Shown: positions 52,035 to 61,171 of the stretch, piece by piece
Position numbering within the stretch: position 1 is the first letter of the stretch
Layout of the letters: every line of letters starts with the position of its first letter
Source: Bacteroidia bacterium
Lineage (GTDB): Bacteria; Bacteroidota; Bacteroidia; B-17B0; Aurantibacillaceae
Length of the DNA stretch: 64,000 nt
Assembly: GCA_021740825.1 (NCBI GenBank)
Contig: JAIOZA010000007.1
Span: forward strand, 44,530 to 108,529
Direction of reading: 5' to 3'
The notes under the pieces: model-generated
What the model was told of the DNA's origin: nothing
Databases searched by the model: none
Seen by the model: only the letters and a program-made list of their open reading frames with translations
Translations under genes and position numbers: made by a program

Positions 52035-53579
52035 ATGAGCAACATAAAACCCGAAGATTTTTTCAAGTCAATTATTGGTCATTGTAAAGAGTATGGTTTC
52101 ATCTTTCAAAGCAGCGAAATTTATGATGGATTAAGCGCTGTTTACGATTACGGACAAATGGGAGCGGAGTTAAAGAAAAATATTCGCGACTATTGGTGGA
52201 AAGCCATGGTGCAAATGAATGAAAATATTGTAGGGATTGATTCTGCCATTTTTATGCACCCAACCACTTGGAAAGCAAGCGGACATGTTGATGCTTTTAA
52301 CGATCCATTAATTGATAATAAAGACAGTAAAAAACGTTACCGTGCAGATGTGTTAATCGAAGAACATGTTGCGAAAATTGAAGATAAAATTAATAAAGAA
52401 GTTGAAAAAGCAGCTAAGCGTTTCGAGAATTTTGACGCAGAAATGTTTAAATCTACTAACGGACGTGTAAAAGAATACCAAGATAAAATTGATGCGATTA
52501 ACGAGCGTTTTAAAATTGCTTTAAACGCTAATAATTTAGAAGATGTTAAACAAATTATTGTTGATTTGGAAATTGTTTGCCCTATTAGTGGAACTAAAAA
52601 CTGGACCGATGTTCGTCAGTTTAACTTAATGTTCAACACATCTACTGGTGCAGTGACAGATGAAACAAATATTATTTATTTACGTCCCGAAACTGCACAA
52701 GGTATTTTTGTAAACTACTTAAACGTTCAAAAAACGGGGCGTATGAAATTACCTTTTGGTATTGCTCAAACTGGTAAAGCATTCCGTAACGAGATTGTGG
52801 CTCGTCAGTTTATTTTCCGTATGCGTGAATTTGAACAAATGGAAATGCAATTTTTTATTAAACCAGGTACAGAAATGGAATGGTATGACTACTGGAAAAA
52901 AGCACGTTTAAACTGGCATTTAGCTTTAGGCTTAGGTTCAGAGAAATACCGTTTTCATGACCATTTAAAATTAGCTCATTATGCAAATGCGGCTTGTGAT
53001 ATTGAGCATCAATTCCCATTTGGTTTTAAAGAATTAGAAGGAATCCATTCACGTACGGATTTTGACTTAAAACAACATCAAGAATTTTCAGGAAAAAAAT
53101 TACAATATTTTGATTCAGAAACTAACGAAAGTTATGTGCCTTATGTATTAGAAACATCCGTTGGTTTAGATCGCTTGTTTTTAGCTGTATTATCATCTGC
53201 CTTAAAAGAAGAATCTTTAGAAGGTGGAGATACACGTACGGTATTGAATTTACCTCCAGCATTAGCGCCATACAAAGCAGCCATTTTTCCATTAGTTAAA
53301 AAAGATGGTTTGCCTGAATTAGCAGAAAGCATAATGAAAGACTTGAAGTTTGACTTTATGGTTGCTTATGATGAAAAAGATACGGTTGGTAAACGTTATC
53401 GTCGTCAGGATGCTATTGGTACACCTTTCTGTATTACGGTTGATCACCAAAGTTTAGAAGATAAAACAGTAACCATTCGTCACAGAGATACCATGAAACA
53501 AGATCGCGTTGCTATTTCTGATTTACATGCTATCTTAACTGAGAAGACTAGTATTAATAGTTTGTTGAGAGCGTTGTAG
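52035..53579 (+). CDS. glyS: Glycine--tRNA ligase (alpha2 type)
   Basis: A class II aminoacyl-tRNA synthetase of the eukaryote/Firmicute dimeric type (single chain, 514 residues) rather than the alpha2beta2 GlyQ/GlyS type. Motif 1 lies in GQMGAELKKNIRDYWW, and RPETAQGIFVNYLN is the glycine-specific block. Motif 2 is RNEIVARQFIFRMREFEQMEMQFF, motif 3 is SVGLDRLFLAVL, and the anticodon-binding domain begins around residue 415. The downstream intergenic region is a structured repeat. Confidence 0.96.
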   Translation: MSNIKPEDFFKSIIGHCKEYGFIFQSSEIYDGLSAVYDYGQMGAELKKNIRDYWWKAMVQMNENIVGIDSAIFMHPTTWKASGHVDAFNDPLIDNKDSKKRYRADVLIEEHVAKIEDKINKEVEKAAKRFENFDAEMFKSTNGRVKEYQDKIDAINERFKIALNANNLEDVKQIIVDLEIVCPISGTKNWTDVRQFNLMFNTSTGAVTDETNIIYLRPETAQGIFVNYLNVQKTGRMKLPFGIAQTGKAFRNEIVARQFIFRMREFEQMEMQFFIKPGTEMEWYDYWKKARLNWHLALGLGSEKYRFHDHLKLAHYANAACDIEHQFPFGFKELEGIHSRTDFDLKQHQEFSGKKLQYFDSETNESYVPYVLETSVGLDRLFLAVLSSALKEESLEGGDTRTVLNLPPALAPYKAAIFPLVKKDGLPELAESIMKDLKFDFMVAYDEKDTVGKRYRRQDAIGTPFCITVDHQSLEDKTVTIRHRDTMKQDRVAISDLHAILTEKTSINSLLRAL

Positions 53580-53628
53580 TTGTTGCTATGCTGACTTGTT
53601 TTAGCATCTCATTTGTTTAGTTAATGAT

Positions 53629-53884
53629 TTGGGCGTTACCCAACTCCGCCTGCTGGCGGATCGGGTCAGGCTTTCCGCTACAATTTTTTTTATTCGTCCC
53701 TCATAAAAAATGATTTTCGCTGCAATCCTTAACGCGGATTTTGCGGAATGATTGAAGTGTAAATTTCAAAATTAACTTAAACCCGCGCGAGGGATGCAAA
53801 CGCAAATCCTTTTTGTGTTCCTTTACAAAAAGATTGCAGCGACAGCACGGTTCATGCTACCTTTTTGCAGGAACGTGCCCTAAT
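53629..53884. repeat. Highly structured intergenic repeat element of about 250 bases
   Basis: GC-richer than its surroundings. It contains: nested stems ACCC/GGGT (53639-53642, 53664-53667) and TCCGCC/GGCGGA (53646-53651, 53656-53661); an 11-base inverted pair TCGCTGCAATC (53718-53728) and GATTGCAGCGA (53833-53843); CTTTTTGT/ACAAAAAG (53810-53817, 53826-53833); and GCACG/CGTGC (53846-53850, 53875-53879). Its ends (GGGCGTTAC at 53632; GGAACGTGCCC at 53871-53881) are imperfect inverted repeats. The element fills the whole space between glyS and the thioesterase gene. I recall similar sequences as dispersed repeats in Bacteroidota. No protein is encoded. Confidence 0.65.
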
Positions 53885-53886
53885 CA

Positions 53887-54315
53887 TTATACCACATACC
53901 CAGCCTTTTCAGCTGGATAGGCATTAAAAGTTCCTATCGCCTTTGCAATTACTACATTATTTCTTTCTGGACAAATAATATCACCACTAACAATTATTAA
54001 TCGATTTCCTTTTTGCTCTACTTTACCTATGCCAATTAATTTATCATCGAGTAGGGCAGGAGCTAAAAAATTAATTTTAAACTCTACAGTTGAAATAATT
54101 TTATTTTCGGGAGCAGAAACTGATAAGGCGGTTACTCCCAATAAACCATCCATTAGCGCAGATATAACGCCTCCATGAGCTGCTTTTGGTGTTGCTAAAT
54201 GATTAGATTTAATTGTCATAAAATAATGAACCAATCCAGGTTCGATTATTTTAAATTCCATTCCTAATGTTTCACCAAAATGATTATGCGAAATATATTG
54301 TTCAACTAAAGTCAT
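53887..54315 (-). CDS. PaaI family hotdog thioesterase
   Basis: A 142-residue hotdog protein with the active-site block KAAHGGVISALMDGLLGVTAL (catalytic Asp in MDG) and the central strand ISTVEFKINFLAPALLDDKLIGIG. It differs from the homologue at 21056 in having the canonical HGG. It probably hydrolyses an acyl-CoA; the substrate is unknown. It is the last gene of a minus-strand cluster, 10 bases after the VIT-type transporter. Confidence 0.85.
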   Translation of the reverse strand: MTLVEQYISHNHFGETLGMEFKIIEPGLVHYFMTIKSNHLATPKAAHGGVISALMDGLLGVTALSVSAPENKIISTVEFKINFLAPALLDDKLIGIGKVEQKGNRLIIVSGDIICPERNNVVIAKAIGTFNAYPAEKAGYVV

Positions 54316-54325
54316 AAATTATCTA

Positions 54326-55003
54326 TTAAGAAATAGCTTTTGCGATACCAAATGCAGCACCAGCAGCTACCAATCCAATTAATGTAACTTTTAAGGCTCC
54401 TATAATTGGTGGTTGACCTGTAACTTTGCTTTTAAAATATCCAAAAATAAATAAACAAATTGTTGTGATGATTGCTGATAATAGTAAACCATCAATTGGA
54501 TTAGATGTAAAGAAATAAGCCGTTAAAGGCAGTAAACCTCCTACAATATATGATGTTCCAATAGTTAGTGCGCTGTTACGTGCTCGGTTTGGATGTGGTT
54601 TTTCTAATCCTAATTCAAACTTCATCATAAAATCAACCCATTTATCTTTATCTTTCGAAAGTTCAACAGCTATTAAATGCTGTGATTCAGGGCTTAATCC
54701 ATAATCTGCAAACACTTCCTTTACTTCCTCAAGTTCTTTTTCCGGAACTCGTTCTACTTCCTCGTACTCTCTTTTTAATTCATGTTCGTAATGATGTTGT
54801 TCTGTTTTTCCGGCAAGGTAACCACCTAAGCCCATAGCAATACAACCAGCTACAATTTCGGCAATACCAGCAGTAATTACTATATTATTATTATCAACTG
54901 CTCCGCTTAAACCAGCGGCTAAAGCAAATGGCACAGTTAAACCATCACTCATTCCAATAACAATATCAGAAATGAAATCAGAACTTTTTAAATGATTTTC
55001 CAT
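54326..55003 (-). CDS. VIT1/CCC1 family metal transporter
   Basis: A 225-residue membrane protein with five predicted helices. The first is IVIGMSDGLTVPFALAAGLSGA, the family start. A cytoplasmic helical domain rich in Glu follows the second helix (about 70-120: EHELKREYEEVERVPEKELEEVKEVFADYGL), which in VIT1 binds Fe/Zn. The last helices are near 150-222. CCC1/VIT1 proteins export Fe(II) or Mn(II) from the cytoplasm. Position after the efflux adaptor gene (27 bases) suggests a shared metal-stress operon. Confidence 0.85.
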   Translation of the reverse strand: MENHLKSSDFISDIVIGMSDGLTVPFALAAGLSGAVDNNNIVITAGIAEIVAGCIAMGLGGYLAGKTEQHHYEHELKREYEEVERVPEKELEEVKEVFADYGLSPESQHLIAVELSKDKDKWVDFMMKFELGLEKPHPNRARNSALTIGTSYIVGGLLPLTAYFFTSNPIDGLLLSAIITTICLFIFGYFKSKVTGQPPIIGALKVTLIGLVAAGAAFGIAKAIS

Positions 55004-55030
55004 AATTAGATTTATGAAATAAAGATAATA

Positions 55031-56167
55031 TTATTCTTCTGATTTATTTTTTAATTGCATTAATAAAGAATAAGCACCTTTTTTTACAACAATAGAATTA
55101 GAAATATCTTTTCCATCTATGGCATTTACTTCTGTAAAAGCATTATTTGAACTTCCTTTTTTTACCTCTATCATAGTATAGCGCTGCATACCTGTTGAAA
55201 TAAAAATATAGTCTTTTCCCTCATAGTTAACAATAGCATCTTCATTAATAGCAAACACATTACTTTGTTTTATTTGCACTTCAGCGTTCATGTACATGCC
55301 TGGGAACAATGTTTTATCATAATCTTCGAAATGGCAATGAACATCAGCACTTCTATCTGCAGATAAATCCTGACCAATTAAAATGATAGAACAAGGATAT
55401 TTTTTGTCTGGTTGGTTGTTGTTAAAGGTTAATATTTTTTGTCCAATAAAAAGTTTTTCTAAATCTTTTTCAAAAACTTTTAAATTTAAGTGAATATCTT
55501 CCGGGTTAATTAATTCAAAAAGTACATCAGAAGGATTAACATATTTGCCAATATTTACATTTACTTTCGAAACAAAACCATCAATAGAAGAATAAACATT
55601 TATGCTGCGTGATAAGTTTGATTCAGTTAAAGATTCTGGATTAAGATTAATAAGTCTTAGTTTTTCGGATAAAGCATTAACTGAAATTTTTTGTGTTTTA
55701 AACTCTAATTCTGTTTGCTGAAAAACTTTATCGCTACTTGCTTTACTCTGATTTAATTCTTTTTGACGATTATATTCGTTTTCAGTGTAAAGTAATTTTG
55801 ATTTGGCAGTCAAGTAATCTTGCTGTAATTGAATGTATTGCTGATCTTCCATAGAGGCAATCACTTCACCTTTTTTTACATGCATTCCAGGTAGTAATTT
55901 AGTTGATTTTAAAAATCCTCCAAAAGGTGTGCTTACCGAAATCATATTTTGAGGTGGTACATCAATTTTTCCATTTAATGTTAGCGTTGTTGAGATCTCT
56001 CTTTTTTCTAATTTGCCTATTTGAATAGTGGCATTTTTAAATTGAGCAGAAGTTAATGTTACAGTATAGTCAATATTATTTTTTGCTGGTTCTTCCTCTT
56101 GAATAGTTTTATCACCACAAGAAGTAATTATGAGAACCCCGATTAATATGAGAAATATAGTTTTCAT
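55031..56167 (-). CDS. RND efflux periplasmic adaptor lipoprotein (HlyD/CusB family)
   Basis: A 378-residue membrane-fusion protein. It is a lipoprotein (lipobox IITSC). A lipoyl-like domain (VSVSTPFGGFLKSTKLLPGMHVKKGEVIASMED), a coiled-coil hairpin (about 120-175), a beta-barrel domain (VNIGKYVNPSDVLFELINPEDIHLNLKVFEKD), and a membrane-proximal domain follow in order. It links the inner membrane pump to the outer membrane factor. It starts 8 bases after the stop of the pump gene. The metal is inferred from the pump. Confidence 0.9.
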   Translation of the reverse strand: MKTIFLILIGVLIITSCGDKTIQEEEPAKNNIDYTVTLTSAQFKNATIQIGKLEKREISTTLTLNGKIDVPPQNMISVSTPFGGFLKSTKLLPGMHVKKGEVIASMEDQQYIQLQQDYLTAKSKLLYTENEYNRQKELNQSKASSDKVFQQTELEFKTQKISVNALSEKLRLINLNPESLTESNLSRSINVYSSIDGFVSKVNVNIGKYVNPSDVLFELINPEDIHLNLKVFEKDLEKLFIGQKILTFNNNQPDKKYPCSIILIGQDLSADRSADVHCHFEDYDKTLFPGMYMNAEVQIKQSNVFAINEDAIVNYEGKDYIFISTGMQRYTMIEVKKGSSNNAFTEVNAIDGKDISNSIVVKKGAYSLLMQLKNKSEE

Positions 56168-56175
56168 GTTTTTGT

Positions 56176-59100
56176 TTATTTAGTAATTAAATAATTGATT
56201 TGTATAATAGTTTCATTTAAATTTTTAACAGCATCCAAATAATTAGATTCAATATTAATGGCTTGATTTGTTAGCATTACCCAGTCTAAATAATTTATTT
56301 CACCATTTATAAATTGTTTATCAGCAGTTCCGTTAATTAATTTTGCATTTTTTAGTGCTGTTTTTTCATAATAGGAAACTGTTTCTAAATTAGTTTGGTA
56401 TTGACTTATAATAGATTGAAATTGATTTTGCAACGAATTTTTTTCAATCAAATAACTATTCTCAGAAATAGATTGATTTACTTTAGTAGCACTAATTTTT
56501 GCTTTTTGTGCTCCAAAAAATAAAGGAATTCCTAATCCAACTTGCACCGATTGAAACCTTGTTGAGTAATTATAAGTTTTATTATCAGAACCTATACCAT
56601 TCATTGTCATATTATTATACCCTATACTAAAATCAGGAAGGAGCTTCGATTTTTCAAGTTTTCGATTTATTGTTGCTAGCTTTTTTTGTTGCTCCATCAT
56701 TTTTAATAGAGGATGTTGATTGATTAATGAACTATCAGAGCTTACTTCTAAATTTAGTTTCTTATTTAATTCAACTGGTAAAAATGATGTTGTTGAATTC
56801 AGTATTATTCCAAATTGAAGTTGCGTTATTGCAATATCTTGTTGCAATTGTTTTAATTGAATAGCAATGTTACCTCTTTGTGACTCGGCAGTAGTTTTTT
56901 CTAAAATATTACTTTCTCCTTTTGCTAATCTCAAATTTGCTTTCTCTAAAAAGCTACTATAAATACTATCATTTTTGAGTAAGAGTTTTTCTTTTTCTAA
57001 TAAATAAATAAAAGTAAAGAAAATCTGTCGAACCATTTTTTTGGTTTCAACTTCTTTTAATGTGATACTTATTACTGCGTTTTTCCATTCCTCACTTAAT
57101 AATCGTTTTTGATTCACATAAACAGTAGGGAAATTAAAAGATTGAGAAATACTAAAAGCATTGTCGGTATAATAACTATTCATTTGTCCATATTCTCCAA
57201 TTACATTTGCTAGAGGAATAGATGCTGATGTTTTTATTATTTTTCTATGATAATCTGATTTTAATTTTTCATGCTTTATTGTTAAATTATTTTTTAATGC
57301 TGTATCAATAGCAGCTTGCAAACTTATTGTTGTTTGCGCATTAGCTTGATTAAAAACTATTCCAAAAAATAGTATTCCAGTAATAATTGATTTTGGTTTA
57401 ATTTTTATTTTAACATCCCTTTCAAAAAGAATATATAAAATTGGTAAAACAAATAAGGTTAAAAAGGTAGCAATCATTAAACCTCCAATCACTACAGTAG
57501 CTAATGGTCTTTGAACTTCAGCGCCTGCTCCGTTGCTTATTGCCATGGGTAAAAAACCTAACGACGCTACAAAAGCGGTCATCATAACAGGGCGTAGACG
57601 AACTTTTGTACCCGTTAAAACAATACGTTGAAGATTTTTTAAACCTTCTTTTTTTAGTCTATTAAATTCAGCAATTAATACAATTCCATTTAGTACTGCT
57701 ACTCCAAATAAGGCAATAAAACCCACGCCAGCACTAATACTAAAAGGCATTCCTCTTAATGCTAAAAAGAAAATTCCGCCAATAGCAGATAATGGAATAG
57801 CTGAGTAAATTAATAATCCTTGTTTTACTGAATTGAACGCAAAGAATAATAAAATAAAAATCATTACTAATGATACAGGCACAGCAATCATTAAACGTTG
57901 CTTTGCTGCATTTAAATTTTCAAAAGCTCCTCCATAGGTTACATAATATCCTGTAGGAAATTTTATTTGTTTTTCTACTTTTTGTTGTAACTCATTTACA
58001 ATTGTTTGAACATCGCGTTCTCTTACATTAAACCCAACAATAATTCTACGTTTAGCATCTTCACGTTGTATTTGATTAGGCCCATTTTTAATACTCACTT
58101 TGGCTAATTGATGTAATGGAATTTGTGTCCCTAATGGAGTGGGAATCAATAAATTTTTAACATCATCCAAGTTTTTACGTTTATCATTATTTAAACGAAC
58201 TACTAAATCAAAACGCTTTTCTCCTTCAAAAACAAGTCCTGTACTTTGTCCAGCAAATGCTGTATTTAAAACTTTATTTATATCCTCAATAGTTAAATTA
58301 TATTGGGCTATTGCAGGTCTGTTATAATCAATAATAATTTCAGGCATACCTGTTACAGGTTCTATAAATAAATTTTTTGCTCCTTCTACATTAGTAATAA
58401 GTTTGCCTAATTTTTCAGCATAGATTGCTAGGGTATCTAAATTTTCTCCAAATATTTTGCAAACAACATCTTGTTTGGCACCTGTCATTAATTCATTAAA
58501 ACGCATTTGAACTGGGTATTGAAAACTAAATGTTGTTCCTAATACAATTTCTAATTCTTTCCCCATTTTTTCGCTTAATTCAGAGAAAGTTTTAGCCGAT
58601 GTCCACTCAGATTTATCTTTTAAGATAATCATTAAGTCTGCAGCATCAATAGGCATAGGATCAGTTGGAATATCGCCACTACCAATTTTTGCAACTATTT
58701 TTTCAACTTCCGGAAATTTTTGTTTTAAAATTGAGGCTGCCTGAGTAACACTTGCAATGCTTGTCTTTAAATTACTTCCAGGCAACACCCTAGTCTCTAC
58801 TGCAAAATCACCTTCTTCCAAAGCAGGAATAAATTCGCCACCTAAAAATGTTAAAGTTATGATAGCAGAACTAAATAGTATTACAACAAATGAAATAACC
58901 ATTTTTGGATAATGTAATACTTTTAGTAATGTATTTTGATATGCGCTTTCTATTTTGCTCATCAACCTATCTGATATATTAGATTTATGCTTTGTTTTTT
59001 TACTTAAAAATAAAGCGCTCATCATGGGTATATATGTGAGAGATAATATAAAAGCACCGAGCAGAGCAAAGGCAACCGTTTGTGCCATTGGTTTAAACAT

Positions 59101-60525
59101 TTTACCTTCAATTCCTTGTAGTGTAAATATTGGTAAATACACTACTAAAATTATTATTTGTCCAAATACAGCACTATTCATCATTTTACTTGCAGACAGA
59201 TTCACTTCTGTATCCATTTGCTCTTGATTTATTTTAGTAATATGTTTGAATTTTTTATTGTGAGTAAGTTGATGCATGACGGCTTCAACAATAATTACGG
59301 CACCATCTACTATTAAACCAAAATCTAAAGCGCCTAAACTCATTAAGTTTCCGCTTACTCCAAATGTGTTCATTAATATGATTGCAAATAGCATAGCTAA
59401 AGGAATAACGGAAGCAACCAATAATCCTGCTCTAAAATTTCCTAAAAATAACACTAACACAAAAATGACTATTAATGCACCTTCTAATAAATTTTTTTTA
59501 ATAGTTCCAATGGCATTGTTTACCATTTTTGTTCTATCTAAAAATGGTTCAATTACAACTCCTTTTGGTAATGTTTTTTGTATTTGAGCAATTCGATTTT
59601 TTACATTTTTTATAACTTCACTACTATTAGCGCCTTTTAACATCATTACAACTGCTCCCGAAACTTCACCTTTATCATTATAACACATGGCGCCATAACG
59701 GGTAGCATATCCAATTTTTACTTCAGCTACATCTTTTATTAACAAAGGTGTACCATCTTTAGTAGCCTTTATGGAAATATTATTTATATCATTCTCGCTT
59801 CCAATTAATCCTTCAGTTCTAATAAATAAAACAGTTGGTCCTTTTTCAATATAAGCTCCTCCCGTATTTTGATTATTTTTTTCAAGTGCCGAGAATACAT
59901 CATTAATAGTTATATTATATGATTGCAGTTTATTTGGGTTTATGGCAATTTCAAATTGTTTCAGTTTACCACCAAAACTGCTAACTTCAGCCACACCTTT
60001 TACTCCTAGTAATTGTCGGCGCACTAACCAATCTTGTATGGTTCTTAATTCAGTGTCATTGTATTTGTTTTCGTAACCTTCTTTAGCTCTAACAACATAT
60101 TGGTATATTTCGCCCAATCCTGTTGTTACAGGTGCCAGTTCTGGTTTTCCTATACTTTGAGGAATTTGTGATTGTATCTGCTGTAAGCGTTCAGCCACCT
60201 GTTGTCTCGCCCAATAAATATCAGTTTCATCATCAAACACAATGGTTACTAATGACAATCCAAAGCGAGAAAAACTTCGAATTTCTTTTAGTCCTGAAAT
60301 ATTATTATTAGCTTGTTCTATAGGAAAAGTAACAAGTCGTTCAATATCCGTAGCGCCAAACGATGGAGCTACAGTAATAACTTGCACTTGATTATTAGTA
60401 ATGTCAGGCACTGCATCTATTGGTAATTTAGTTAATTCATAGTTGCCATAACCAATTAGAGCAATTATAAAAAGCCCTATAATGAGTTTATTTCTAATAG
60501 AAAATTCAATAATTTTATTAAGCAT
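56176..60525 (-). CDS. Heavy-metal RND pump fused to a TolC-type outer membrane factor (CzcA-CzcC-like)
   Basis: A 1449-residue protein. Residues 1 to about 1040 are an HME-RND pump: the N-terminal helix, porter repeats, and the proton-relay motif DFGLIVDGAVIIVE at D401-E414 typical of divalent-cation exporters (Zn, Co, Cd) rather than Cu/Ag. Residues 1045-1064 (SIITGILFFGIVFNQANAQ) form a hydrophobic segment ending in a signal-peptidase-like site. The last 385 residues are a TolC-like outer membrane efflux domain. Fusion of pump and outer membrane factor is common in Bacteroidota. The segment suggests cleavage and release of the TolC part. It is expressed with the adaptor, the VIT transporter and a His/Asp-rich upstream protein. 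Confidence 0.9.
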   Translation of the reverse strand: MLNKIIEFSIRNKLIIGLFIIALIGYGNYELTKLPIDAVPDITNNQVQVITVAPSFGATDIERLVTFPIEQANNNISGLKEIRSFSRFGLSLVTIVFDDETDIYWARQQVAERLQQIQSQIPQSIGKPELAPVTTGLGEIYQYVVRAKEGYENKYNDTELRTIQDWLVRRQLLGVKGVAEVSSFGGKLKQFEIAINPNKLQSYNITINDVFSALEKNNQNTGGAYIEKGPTVLFIRTEGLIGSENDINNISIKATKDGTPLLIKDVAEVKIGYATRYGAMCYNDKGEVSGAVVMMLKGANSSEVIKNVKNRIAQIQKTLPKGVVIEPFLDRTKMVNNAIGTIKKNLLEGALIVIFVLVLFLGNFRAGLLVASVIPLAMLFAIILMNTFGVSGNLMSLGALDFGLIVDGAVIIVEAVMHQLTHNKKFKHITKINQEQMDTEVNLSASKMMNSAVFGQIIILVVYLPIFTLQGIEGKMFKPMAQTVAFALLGAFILSLTYIPMMSALFLSKKTKHKSNISDRLMSKIESAYQNTLLKVLHYPKMVISFVVILFSSAIITLTFLGGEFIPALEEGDFAVETRVLPGSNLKTSIASVTQAASILKQKFPEVEKIVAKIGSGDIPTDPMPIDAADLMIILKDKSEWTSAKTFSELSEKMGKELEIVLGTTFSFQYPVQMRFNELMTGAKQDVVCKIFGENLDTLAIYAEKLGKLITNVEGAKNLFIEPVTGMPEIIIDYNRPAIAQYNLTIEDINKVLNTAFAGQSTGLVFEGEKRFDLVVRLNNDKRKNLDDVKNLLIPTPLGTQIPLHQLAKVSIKNGPNQIQREDAKRRIIVGFNVRERDVQTIVNELQQKVEKQIKFPTGYYVTYGGAFENLNAAKQRLMIAVPVSLVMIFILLFFAFNSVKQGLLIYSAIPLSAIGGIFFLALRGMPFSISAGVGFIALFGVAVLNGIVLIAEFNRLKKEGLKNLQRIVLTGTKVRLRPVMMTAFVASLGFLPMAISNGAGAEVQRPLATVVIGGLMIATFLTLFVLPILYILFERDVKIKIKPKSIITGILFFGIVFNQANAQTTISLQAAIDTALKNNLTIKHEKLKSDYHRKIIKTSASIPLANVIGEYGQMNSYYTDNAFSISQSFNFPTVYVNQKRLLSEEWKNAVISITLKEVETKKMVRQIFFTFIYLLEKEKLLLKNDSIYSSFLEKANLRLAKGESNILEKTTAESQRGNIAIQLKQLQQDIAITQLQFGIILNSTTSFLPVELNKKLNLEVSSDSSLINQHPLLKMMEQQKKLATINRKLEKSKLLPDFSIGYNNMTMNGIGSDNKTYNYSTRFQSVQVGLGIPLFFGAQKAKISATKVNQSISENSYLIEKNSLQNQFQSIISQYQTNLETVSYYEKTALKNAKLINGTADKQFINGEINYLDWVMLTNQAINIESNYLDAVKNLNETIIQINYLITK

Positions 60526-60615
60526 AAATATTTTATTAAGATTTATTAAATAGAATTAAAATATTAAAAAATCATAACACTTTCGTATTAATGAAATTCA
60601 AAAATTAAATGATAA

Positions 60616-61002
60616 TTAACACGATTTAGGCGGTTGCCATATAGAAGATAAATAAGCGGAACTTATAAAATCAATAGTATCAATGTTATAAGAATTTGCT
60701 TCAATTGGTTCAGATTTAATTGAAATTTCTATGTTATGAAATGAATTAAATGCTATATTGCTCGTGCTTTCGCACTTATGATGTGATTTAAAAGGCAACT
60801 GCATATCTTTAGATTTATCATCATCTCCATCATCAGCAATGGAATAATGCATTACTATAAAATCAATCAAGGTTATTGTTTTATTCTCAGCTTGATGTTC
60901 GATAAAGTGCTCAACTAATTGCGGAAGCTTAAAAAACTCATGTAACTCAGTTGTCGAAACTAGGTAGGCTGATAAAAATAATATTGGAATTAGTTTTTTC
61001 AA
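60616..61002 (-). CDS. Small exported His/Asp-rich protein preceding the metal efflux operon
   Basis: A 128-residue protein with a signal peptide (MKKLIPILFLSAYLVST) starting at TTG 61002, since there is no ATG or GTG in frame before it. It contains ELHEFFKLPQLVEHFIEHQ, MHYSIADDGDDDKSKDMQLPFKSHHKC, and a C-terminal PPKSC, so it is rich in His and Asp with two Cys. Homologues of this kind are often found directly before CusA/CzcA genes in Bacteroidota (from memory); a periplasmic metal-binding or sensing role is plausible. TACATTTA (minus strand, 61008-61015) lies 5 bases before the TTG. Confidence 0.65.
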   Translation of the reverse strand: MKKLIPILFLSAYLVSTTELHEFFKLPQLVEHFIEHQAENKTITLIDFIVMHYSIADDGDDDKSKDMQLPFKSHHKCESTSNIAFNSFHNIEISIKSEPIEANSYNIDTIDFISSAYLSSIWQPPKSC

Positions 61003-61097
61003 TATTGTAAATGTATAAAAAAGATTAATACTTGTAATTTTATAATTGCGGCAATTTTGTTTCTATAGCCTTTCCATTTATTCGAGCAATAAAATAG

Positions 61098-61105
61098 TAT
61101 ATTTG
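61098..61105 (+). promoter_or_regulatory. Candidate -7 element of the J/KTSC gene
   Basis: TATATTTG matches TAnnTTTG exactly and lies 66 bases before the ATG at 61172. It is in the divergent spacer with the metal efflux operon; no -33 TTTG is seen at normal spacing. Confidence 0.45.
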
Positions 61106-61171
61106 CAAAAATTATTAAAGAATTTAGTCAAATAATAAGTTGCAAGTTAATTGTAAGGTAATTAATATAAA

